Shown: positions 1 to 5,153 of the stretch, piece by piece | Numbering within the stretch: the first letter of the stretch is position 1 | Layout of the letters: each line of letters starts with the position of its first letter | From: Nitrospirota bacterium | GTDB taxonomy: Bacteria > Nitrospirota > Thermodesulfovibrionia > Thermodesulfovibrionales > JdFR-85 | Reading direction: 5' to 3' | Assembly: GCA_013152195.1 (NCBI GenBank) | Contig: JAADGU010000049.1 | Span: forward strand, 1 to 5,908 | DNA length: 5,908 bases | Made by a program: the position numbers and the translations under genes | The notes under the pieces: generated by a model | Database searches by the model: none | The model's input: only the letters and a program-made list of their open reading frames with translations | Told to the model about the DNA's origin: nothing

Positions 1-448
1 AACCGGTCTCCTCGTAGATGCCGAGGCAGAGGACGGTTGCATCCATTGGAGTAATGGGTATCTTCTGCTCTTTTATTATCTCTGTAAAGATAGTTGCAGT
101 GGCGCCTGTATCCTCAATAACCTCAACCTCGCCCCTCAGGTCATTTTCTGTAATGGGGTGATGGTCGTATATATGGATCTTCACCTTTCCGGAGAGTGCA
201 AGTTCACTGAACGGACCGAGTCTGTGGGGGTTCTTGGTATCTACAAGGATAAGACGGGTTACACGCTGAAGGTCTATCTCTCTGACTTTTTTTATCTCAA
301 TCGGTTCAAAAGTCTGGAGGAACTCTCTGACCTTCCTCTCCTGGGAGCCCGGGAATACGGGTATTGCCTCATGATATATCTTTTTTGCACCGAGCATGGA
401 GGAGAGACAGTCAAAATCTGCATTAACATGGCAGACGATCAGGTCCAT
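1..448 (-). CDS. DHH-domain N-terminus of a probable CBS/DHH-type tRNA nucleotidyltransferase (partial, runs off left edge)
   Basis: 149 codons are visible, beginning MDLIVCHVNADFDCLSSMLG. Seen directly: the DHH phosphoesterase motifs in order, NADFD near residues 9-13, a central LVDTKN, the DHH triplet itself in IYDHHPIT, DTGATATI, and GIYEETG at the cut edge. Known of the family: this arrangement, with FPGSQERKVREFL after the first motif, is typical of large proteins (about 850-900 residues) that carry DHH and two CBS domains in front of a class II tRNA nucleotidyltransferase. They add A, or CCA, to tRNA 3' ends, as in Thermotoga and Aquifex relatives. Inference: the missing part encodes the CBS pair and the nucleotidyltransferase. 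A stand-alone DHH/CBS protein is the alternative. The start lies 14 bases after the cyclase stop, with only a weak AGG upstream, so translation may depend on coupling to the cyclase gene. Confidence 0.82.
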   Translation of the reverse strand, partial: MDLIVCHVNADFDCLSSMLGAKKIYHEAIPVFPGSQERKVREFLQTFEPIEIKKVREIDLQRVTRLILVDTKNPHRLGPFSELALSGKVKIHIYDHHPITENDLRGEVEVIEDTGATATIFTEIIKEQKIPITPMDATVLCLGIYEETG

Positions 449-462
449 GAAGATAGGATAAC

Positions 463-1932
463 CTATCTGTCTGTCTTTTTTCTGAGTTTCCTGCTCACAG
501 CTATCCTGTCCCGTCCACTGGATTTTGCCTCAAATAATGCGGTGTCGGCAAGGGTTATGAGATCATCGTGGGTATGTATATCGTGTACAGGCCAGCACGA
601 TATTCCGATGCTCGAGGTAATCTTCTCCTTTCCGATTCCCTTGAATCTGTGCTCCCTGATAAAGGTCCTCAGTCTTCCGGCCTCTTTCTCTGCACCGTCA
701 AGCGGTGTCTGGGGGAGTAAAACGATAAATTCCTCGCCTCCGTAGCGGGCAAAGACGTCGCTCTTTCGAACATGTCTCCTTACGAGCTGCGCAAACTCCC
801 TCAGCACCATGTCACCCATCCGGTGACCATAAGTATCGTTTATCTTCTTGAAATGATCAATATCAAGCATTATGCAGGAGATGGGATGTCCGTAACGCTC
901 GGCCCTGCTGAACTCCTCTTCCAGCCGGAGATAAAAGTATCTGATATTATACACACCAGTAAGGTAGTCTGTTATGGCGAGTCTCTCAAGCCTTGCCTTT
1001 TCATTCTCAAGTTTTTTAAAAAGAAAGGCATTATAGAGGACATTGGCGGATATATTTGCAATTGCATTACAGAGGTTAATCTCCCTTTTGGTAAAACCTG
1101 ACCTGACCCTTGACGTCCTCAAAAAGAGTGTCCCTATAATCTCATCCCTGTAAATAATCGGAATCACAACTATCGAACGTATACCGAGGGGCGCAATGGC
1201 AGATCTCACGGATTTCATGATCGGGTCTTCCATGGCATCCTGTATGACTATGGGCCTTTTAGACATGAGGGCCTTTTTTATCTCCGGATACTTCTTCAGA
1301 TCAAGCTTTATATCAGATATATGCGGGTCCTCAAAAGAAGATACCACATGGGCATACCTCTTCTCACCAAAACCGATACTGATTACCGAACAACGGGAGA
1401 CCTCTATCATCTCGCTCAATTTCTTGACAACAAAATAAAGAACCTCGCTGGGATCAAGGGTGGAGGAGATAAGATAGGAAAGTTCTACAATTGCCTCAAG
1501 GTCTCTCTTTTCTGCATAGAGCCTTTCAAACCAGCTCCTTCTTTCAAGGGCCGTCTTGAGCTTCAAATCAAGGTCGTCCTCGTAAAAAGGCCTCATAAGG
1601 TAATAATCTATGTTGTAGTGAACCACCTCCTTGAGTCCTTCAGGAATATTACCCGATATCAGTGCAACTGTCGGGATACTGAAATCCTTCACCTGCAGAT
1701 CCCTGGTACCGTTTGGAAGGCCAATGATAAAGGCATCGGGGGATCTGGACTCAAACTGCTCGGAAAGTTCAGATGAAGAGTCAAGAAAAAGAGGTTTCAG
1801 GCCTTTTCTCTTGCGGAAAAAACCCTTCAGGAACTTCAGGCCCTCGGGGTCCTTTTCATATACCAGCACGTTAATTCCCTTTTTTCCGGACATCCTTTGA
1901 CAAGTATAGCAAGAAACATTGTTTTCCTTCAT
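463..1932 (-). CDS. diguanylate cyclase with degenerate receiver-like domain, GAF and GGDEF domains
   Basis: A 489-residue cytoplasmic protein predicted to make cyclic di-GMP from two GTP. Residues about 19-130 have the receiver (REC) pattern, but the usual phospho-acceptor Asp is replaced by Gly71 (IIGLPNG) and the conserved Lys by Arg114 (MRPF), so phosphorylation is unlikely. Residues about 145-305 match a GAF sensor domain, and a short helical linker leads into GGDEF (about 318-480). The active-site loop is GGEEF at 398-402, with DxxTG from Asp322 and Asp357 in LDIDHF. An inhibitory-site RxxD (Arg389 to Asp392) sits exactly five residues before GGEEF, so product feedback is expected. No EAL domain, membrane segment or signal peptide is present. 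The start at 1932 is chosen because AAGGTGA lies 10 bases upstream. A start at Met14 (1893) would give a more typical REC N-terminus but has no usable ribosome site. The input sensed by the GAF domain is unknown. Confidence 0.93.
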   Translation of the reverse strand: MKENNVSCYTCQRMSGKKGINVLVYEKDPEGLKFLKGFFRKRKGLKPLFLDSSSELSEQFESRSPDAFIIGLPNGTRDLQVKDFSIPTVALISGNIPEGLKEVVHYNIDYYLMRPFYEDDLDLKLKTALERRSWFERLYAEKRDLEAIVELSYLISSTLDPSEVLYFVVKKLSEMIEVSRCSVISIGFGEKRYAHVVSSFEDPHISDIKLDLKKYPEIKKALMSKRPIVIQDAMEDPIMKSVRSAIAPLGIRSIVVIPIIYRDEIIGTLFLRTSRVRSGFTKREINLCNAIANISANVLYNAFLFKKLENEKARLERLAITDYLTGVYNIRYFYLRLEEEFSRAERYGHPISCIMLDIDHFKKINDTYGHRMGDMVLREFAQLVRRHVRKSDVFARYGGEEFIVLLPQTPLDGAEKEAGRLRTFIREHRFKGIGKEKITSSIGISCWPVHDIHTHDDLITLADTALFEAKSSGRDRIAVSRKLRKKTDR

Positions 1933-1942
1933 CTTTTATTAA

Positions 1943-1949
1943 TCACCTT
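1943..1949 (-). promoter_or_regulatory. Shine-Dalgarno sequence of the diguanylate cyclase gene
   Basis: AAGGTGA on the minus strand, 10 bases before the ATG at 1932. It is the clearest ribosome site on the minus strand of this window and decides the start in favour of Met1 over Met14. Confidence 0.6.
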
Positions 1950-1957
1950 CGATTTTT

Positions 1958-2031
1958 CTGTGGATAATACAACCATTCCGAAAGCTTTCGGAAAGACACT
2001 GAGTTTATAAAACGTGTCTTTAATTCCACAG
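1958..2031. repeat. nested inverted repeat with perfect 18-bp palindrome; copy 1 of the hairpin repeat
   Basis: The outer arms are CTGTGGA (1958-1964) and its complement TCCACAG (2025-2031). Inside are the perfect palindrome TTCCGAAAGCTTTCGGAA (1976-1993) and a second 8-bp pair, AAAGACAC (1992-1999) with GTGTCTTT (2014-2021). The two inner structures share two bases and so are probably alternatives. The segment 1971-1999 (AACCA, hairpin, AGACAC) recurs on the minus strand at 4158-4186 with 24 of 29 identical positions. No T tract follows on either strand, so it is not a canonical terminator. It lies upstream of the cyclase gene and could affect its leader. Confidence 0.7.
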
Positions 2032-2117
2032 GATAAAAGTTAATAACCCGGCAACTATTCAGGAAGACATCTTCGTCTGCAATATCATGCATTTAAGCAG
2101 TGAAGAACCTGCTCTTT

Positions 2118-2266
2118 ACACACCCCCTGCCCCCTCTTTTTAGAGGGGAGTTCTACCCTCCCTGCCTTCTCAAAACTGCCTTTTACCTGCTTGCCCCCAT
2201 CACCTCGTTCCGCTCTTCCCGGCACGGACTCTCTCCCCTCTATCAAGAGGGGATTAAGGGGTGTGT
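2118..2266. mobile_element. MITE-like element with hairpin-containing terminal inverted repeats (no coding capacity)
   Basis: The left end (2118-2150) and the inverted right end (2232-2266) both start ACACACCCC. After 4 or 5 diverged bases, both continue with CCCCTCT, a four-base loop and AGAGGGGAG. Each terminal repeat can therefore fold by itself (stems 2131-2137/2142-2148 and 2235-2241/2246-2252, loops TTTT and ATCA), and the two ends can also pair with each other across about 80 bases of C-rich interior. Size, lack of a gene and palindromic ends fit a non-autonomous miniature element or a REP-like dispersed repeat. I see no clear target-site duplication and no partner transposase in the window, so mobility is inferred. 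Confidence 0.65.
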
Positions 2267-2270
2267 TCCT

Positions 2271-2287
2271 GTGTCTCTGTGGTTTAT
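2271..2287 (-). repeat. dispersed repeat AACCACAGAGACAC, copy downstream of polX
   Basis: The plus strand reads GTGTCTCTGTGGTTTAT. The same 17 bases occur on the opposite strand at 4084-4108, interrupted by one extra 8-base unit (CCTCTGTG). This copy is four bases from the right end of the MITE-like element and 38 bases past the polX stop codon. Confidence 0.65.
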
Positions 2288-2324
2288 TCTACATTTATTT
2301 ACTCCCCACACAACTTCCCGGTCA

Positions 2325-4058
2325 TCACGGCTTTTTTACAGACACCCCCTGATTTATAAATCTCTCAAGATCCTTCAGGTTAAGTGTGTTTATAATGTCC
2401 CCTGGCTCAAGCCATCCCCTCCTTGCTATTGCCACACCATATCTCATGTACTTAAACTGCGTTACTATATGGGTATCAGTGTTTACAACAATGGGAATCC
2501 CCAGCCTTTTTGCCTCCCTGGCGTGCCTGTCGGACAGGTCGAGTCTCATGGGGTATGCGTTTATCTCAAGGGCTGTTTTCGTCTCTTTTGCAACGCGCAT
2601 AAACTCCTTCATATCGATCTCATAGGCATCCCGCTCACCAATAATCCTGCCGGTCGGGTGTGCAATAACACGCACATAGGGGTTTTTCATGGCACTGACA
2701 AGCCTCATCGTGAGCTGTCGGGAAGACTGTCTGAACCCCGAGTGTATGGATGCAACAACAAAATCGAGTTGCTTCAGTACCTCGTCGGGGAGGTCAAGGG
2801 TTCCGTCACTCCTTATATCCACCTCAGCACCCGTAAAGACCCTGAATCCCCTGAGTTTTTTATTCAGGGCATCCACCTCCTGCTTCTGCTCAAGCACTTC
2901 CTCCGGGGTAAGGCCACCTGCTATCCCAAGCCCCTTTGAGTGGTCTGTTATGGCTATATACTGATATCCCAGCTCCCTGGCTGCAGTGACGAGCTCTTCA
3001 ATGTCATGGCTGCCGTCACTCCATTTGCTATGAACATGAAGGTCGCCCCTGATATCCTCAAGGGTTACAAGCCGTGGAAGCCTTCCCTCAATAGCGGCCT
3101 CTATCTCCCCGGAATCCTCTCTCAACTCCGGAGGTATATAGGGGAGGCCAACGAGCCTGTAAACATCCTCTTCCTTCTCTCCCCCTACCCTTTTACCATC
3201 TTCTTCCCTGAAGACACCGTATTCGTTTATCTTCAGTCCCCTCTTTATCGCCATCTCCCTGATACGGATATTGTGGGCCTTGCTCCCTGTAAAGTACTGA
3301 AGTGCAGCACCAAAGGAGCCCTCTTCCACAACCCTGAGGTCAACCTGCAGTCCCTCCCCGAGAATTACGCTTGATTTTGTCGGGCCCTTCAGGAGAACCT
3401 CCCGCACACCCGGCAGGCGTACAAAGGCATTCATCATACCCTGTGGCTCTGATGAGGTTGCCAGGATATCAATATCCTTTATGGTCTCCTTCCACCGCCT
3501 GAGGCTTCCGGCAAGGCGGAGTTTCCCTATACCTGAAACCCCTTTCAGTTTTTCAATTATATCTTCTGCAACGGGGAGCACCTTACCAAGGGGTTGTCTC
3601 TCCCTGCCCCTCTTCAGCATCTCTATGCCACGGAGTATATTCTCTTCCGTCTTCTTCCTGATGCCCGGCAGACCCTGCAATCTGCCCTCCCTGGCAAGGG
3701 CCTCAAGCTCGTCCACATCCCTGACGTTAAGTCTCTCAAAGAGTAATCTGGCAGTCCTGGGTCCCACCCCGGGTACAGACATAATCCCGGTAAGCCCCGG
3801 CGGAACCTCCTGCCTGAGGCTCTCAAGGGCCTCCATGCTTCCATGGCTGAGAAATTCCCTTATCTTTCCGGCCAGGTCCTTTCCTATGCCGGGAATGGCT
3901 GTCAGTTCATCCTCGCTCAGTTTTGCGATATCGCGGCTCAGGGATTCTATGTTCTGGGCAGCCCTCCTGTAGGCCCTTATCCTGAACGGGTTTTCACCCT
4001 TCAATTCAAGCAGGTCGGCTATCTCTGAAAAAGCCCTTGCAATTTCCTGATTCTTCAT
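2325..4058 (-). CDS. polX: bacterial family X DNA polymerase with PHP 3'-5' exonuclease domain (PolX)
   Basis: A 577-residue cytoplasmic DNA repair polymerase, close in size to Thermus PolX, thought to fill short gaps in base-excision or end-joining repair. The N-terminal 8-kDa-like region includes the family signature GENPFRIRAYRRAA (21-34). Helix-hairpin-helix motifs follow: IPGIGK (55-60), VPGVGP (95-100) and a weaker LPGIRK (130-135). The polymerase palm has GSLRR (184-188), the catalytic pair Asp195 and Asp197 (KDIDIL) and the third Asp240 (LQVDLR), so it looks active. The C-terminal PHP domain (about 335-577) retains the metal-site motifs HVHSKWSDG (341-349), TDHS (371-374), GAEVD (410-414), SIHS (437-440), AHPTGR (466-471) and NTDTH (526-530), consistent with a working Mn-dependent exonuclease. 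The start at 4058 gives the family's usual MKN..IA N-terminus. An in-frame ATG at 4100 would add 14 residues encoded inside a dispersed repeat and is rejected. No Shine-Dalgarno sequence precedes 4058; TATTAT lies six bases before the ATG. Confidence 0.95.
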   Translation of the reverse strand: MKNQEIARAFSEIADLLELKGENPFRIRAYRRAAQNIESLSRDIAKLSEDELTAIPGIGKDLAGKIREFLSHGSMEALESLRQEVPPGLTGIMSVPGVGPRTARLLFERLNVRDVDELEALAREGRLQGLPGIRKKTEENILRGIEMLKRGRERQPLGKVLPVAEDIIEKLKGVSGIGKLRLAGSLRRWKETIKDIDILATSSEPQGMMNAFVRLPGVREVLLKGPTKSSVILGEGLQVDLRVVEEGSFGAALQYFTGSKAHNIRIREMAIKRGLKINEYGVFREEDGKRVGGEKEEDVYRLVGLPYIPPELREDSGEIEAAIEGRLPRLVTLEDIRGDLHVHSKWSDGSHDIEELVTAARELGYQYIAITDHSKGLGIAGGLTPEEVLEQKQEVDALNKKLRGFRVFTGAEVDIRSDGTLDLPDEVLKQLDFVVASIHSGFRQSSRQLTMRLVSAMKNPYVRVIAHPTGRIIGERDAYEIDMKEFMRVAKETKTALEINAYPMRLDLSDRHAREAKRLGIPIVVNTDTHIVTQFKYMRYGVAIARRGWLEPGDIINTLNLKDLERFINQGVSVKKP

Positions 4059-4086
4059 CTTTTTATAATATGCTGTGGAACCTATA

Positions 4087-4186
4087 AACCACAGAGGCAC
4101 AGAGACACTAACTTAAAAAATATTCCTGAAGAAAGATGAATTCTCCTGTATTTTTCTGTGTCTCCCCGAATGCTTTCGGGGTGGTT
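4087..4186. repeat. about 100-bp imperfect inverted-repeat element between DUF72 gene and polX
   Basis: The left end on the plus strand (4087-4108) is AACCACAGAGGCAC followed by AGAGACAC. The right end read on the minus strand (4186-4158) is AACCA, then the hairpin CCCCGAAAGCATTCGGGG (4164-4181), then AGACAC. After both AGACAC motifs come A-rich tracts (AAAAAATA and AAAAATA) and a CCTG/CAGG-like block, so the similarity extends inward. The element lies between the DUF72 stop (4205) and the polX start (4058), with its left end about 30 bases upstream of the polX ATG. The rest of the 146-base spacer holds nothing else I can support. Confidence 0.6.
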
Positions 4187-4204
4187 AAATTCAGGTCCTC
4201 GTGC

Positions 4205-4936
4205 TCATTTCCGGCCGAGTAATTCTTTTAACTCAACAGCATTCTTTGGCGCATAACCAAAGGCATCATTGTTAAAGTACATATACACATCAAGGCCTCT
4301 CTTTAAATACCCATCTATCCTCGATGCATCCTTCCTGAGTTCACTGGCAGAATAACAGCTATCATACCTCCCGCCATGACCATGCCTCCTTATATAAACA
4401 AACTCTGCTGTTACCGGAAGTTCGTTGATAAACCCGGGCCAGTCAGCCATACAGAAAGCGTGACCCTCCTCTTTGAGAAGACCGGTCACTTCAGGGACAA
4501 TCCAGTCCGGATGCCGGAACTCAAAGGCATGCCTTACCCTGTAATTTCTCAGCAGATAAAGGAATTTTTCAAGCCTCCTGTAGTCGAGTCCAAAGCCTGG
4601 GGGGAACTGCCAGAGCACTACAGAGAGTTTGTCCTTCAGATTAAGAGCAACATTAAAAAACCTCTCAAGTGCTTCTTCAGGCCCTTCGAGCCTCTTGACA
4701 TGGGTTATATATCTGCTGCCCTTAATGGAGAAAGAGAACCCCTCGGGACTCTTTTTATACCACCCTGCAAATGATTCCTGTTTGGGCAGCCTGTAGAAGG
4801 TAACATTCAACTCCACTGTATCAAAAACCCCGGTATAATATTGAAACCACTTTTTTTTGGGAAGGCCTTCGGGATAAAAGACCCCCTTCCAGTGGTTATA
4901 CATAAAGCCGCTGCAACCGATCTTCACCTTCGCCAT
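4205..4936 (-). CDS. DUF72 (YecE-like) domain protein
   Basis: A 243-residue soluble protein made of a single DUF72 domain, a TIM-barrel family of unsettled biochemical function. I therefore give no reaction. Family hallmarks in order: IGCSGFMYNHWKG (6-18) with FYP, VELNVTFYRLP (41-51), SIKGSRYITH (70-79), LWQFPP (108-113), FEFRHPDW (138-145), YIRRHGHGG (181-189) followed by YS..EL, and the C-terminal YMYFNNDAFGYAPKNA (218-233). The length is normal for the family and nothing is truncated. The start at 4936 leaves only three residues before the first conserved strand, as is usual. No Shine-Dalgarno sequence precedes it; instead a -10-like TACAAT ends six bases before the ATG. The gene stands alone, divergent from the tRNA. 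Confidence 0.92.
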   Translation of the reverse strand: MAKVKIGCSGFMYNHWKGVFYPEGLPKKKWFQYYTGVFDTVELNVTFYRLPKQESFAGWYKKSPEGFSFSIKGSRYITHVKRLEGPEEALERFFNVALNLKDKLSVVLWQFPPGFGLDYRRLEKFLYLLRNYRVRHAFEFRHPDWIVPEVTGLLKEEGHAFCMADWPGFINELPVTAEFVYIRRHGHGGRYDSCYSASELRKDASRIDGYLKRGLDVYMYFNNDAFGYAPKNAVELKELLGRK

Positions 4937-4942
4937 AATAGC

Positions 4943-4971
4943 ATTGTATCATAAAGACAAGGGATTGAAAA
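4943..4971 (-). promoter_or_regulatory. predicted promoter of the DUF72 gene, possibly giving a leaderless transcript
   Basis: On the minus strand, TTTTCA (4971-4966), a 17-base spacer and TACAAT (4948-4943), with TGA before the -10 hexamer as in extended -10 promoters. Only six bases (GCTATT) separate it from the ATG, so initiation at the usual distance would fall at the start codon. A 6-bp inverted repeat, GGATTG (4962-4967) and CAATCC (4976-4981), overlaps the -35 hexamer. Confidence 0.45.
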
Positions 4972-5001
4972 CACCCAATCCTCCATCCATTACTCCTCCA
5001 C

Positions 5002-5031
5002 TTGACACAAAGTCCCCGCTAACTTTACTAT
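5002..5031 (+). promoter_or_regulatory. predicted sigma-70-type promoter of tRNA-Pro and the SprT-like gene
   Basis: A perfect TTGACA (5002-5007), an 18-base spacer and TACTAT (5026-5031). A second TACTAT at 5033-5038 is too far from the -35 for normal spacing. Initiation near 5038 would leave about 14 bases before the tRNA 5' end. No other promoter is visible before the downstream gene. Confidence 0.6.
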
Positions 5032-5051
5032 TTACTATCAATAAAACATAA

Positions 5052-5128
5052 CGGGGCGTAGCGCAGCCTGGTAGCGCACACGGTTCGGGACCGTGCGGTC
5101 GCTGGTTCGAATCCAGTCGCCCCGACCA
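5052..5128 (+). tRNA. tRNA-Pro, anticodon CGG
   Basis: A complete cloverleaf of 77 bases including CCA. The acceptor stem is CGGGGCG with CGCCCCG (7 perfect pairs), the D stem GCGC/GCGC around AGCCTGGTA, and the anticodon stem CACGG/CCGTG. The loop TTCGGGA places CGG at 5086-5088 with G37, as expected for proline. A 5-base variable loop is followed by T stem GCTGG/CCAGT (one G-U pair) with loop TTCGAAT. The discriminator is A5125 and the 3' CCA is encoded at 5126-5128. It reads CCG codons. The next coding start is 25 bases downstream with no terminator between, so the tRNA is probably processed from a longer transcript. Confidence 0.96.
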
Positions 5129-5153
5129 TAGATTTTACCATCAGGGAACTTCC

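Larger units (their letters stand above)
1933..2324. other. 392-base gene-free spacer between polX and the cyclase gene
   Basis: No coding region is supported here. The plus-strand frame open across 2100-2939 is mostly antisense to polX and starts inside a repeat. The spacer holds, left to right: the cyclase ribosome site; a nested inverted repeat at 1958-2031 containing a perfect 18-bp palindrome; about 85 bases (2032-2117) with only small imperfect palindromes such as GAAGACATCTTC; a MITE-like element at 2118-2266; and a short dispersed repeat at 2271-2287. I see no convincing promoter with both hexamers for the cyclase gene and no hairpin followed by a T tract to end polX transcription. 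Confidence 0.7.

Noticed and set aside
1933..2324. Possible replication origin, given a perfect DnaA box and AT-rich palindromes.
   Set aside because: Only one box is present, with no cluster, no AT-rich unwinding region, and none of the dnaA, dnaN or gidA-type neighbours.
2100..2939. Long plus-strand open frame of 279 codons.
   Set aside because: It begins in the MITE-like element and then runs antisense to polX, whose protein carries all family motifs. The translated sequence is low in hydrophobic-core patterning and rich in Pro, Cys and His, as expected of an antisense shadow.
4059..4100. Extended polX start at 4100 adding 14 residues.
   Set aside because: The extra codons come from the dispersed repeat at 4084-4108 and have no ribosome site; the start at 4058 gives the usual family N-terminus.
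4164..4181. Hairpin after the DUF72 gene as a rho-independent terminator.
   Set aside because: The stem is strong, but no T run follows on the minus strand (it is followed by AGACACAGAAAAA), and on the plus strand the Ts precede the hairpin.
4961..4971. GGGATTGAAAA resembles the 3' end of some CRISPR repeats (ATTGAAAC).
   Set aside because: It occurs once, with no spaced repeats and no cas genes in the window.
5052..5128. tRNA-Pro as an integration site for a mobile island.
   Set aside because: No integrase, no direct repeat of the tRNA 3' end in the visible flank, and an ordinary chromosomal gene follows immediately.
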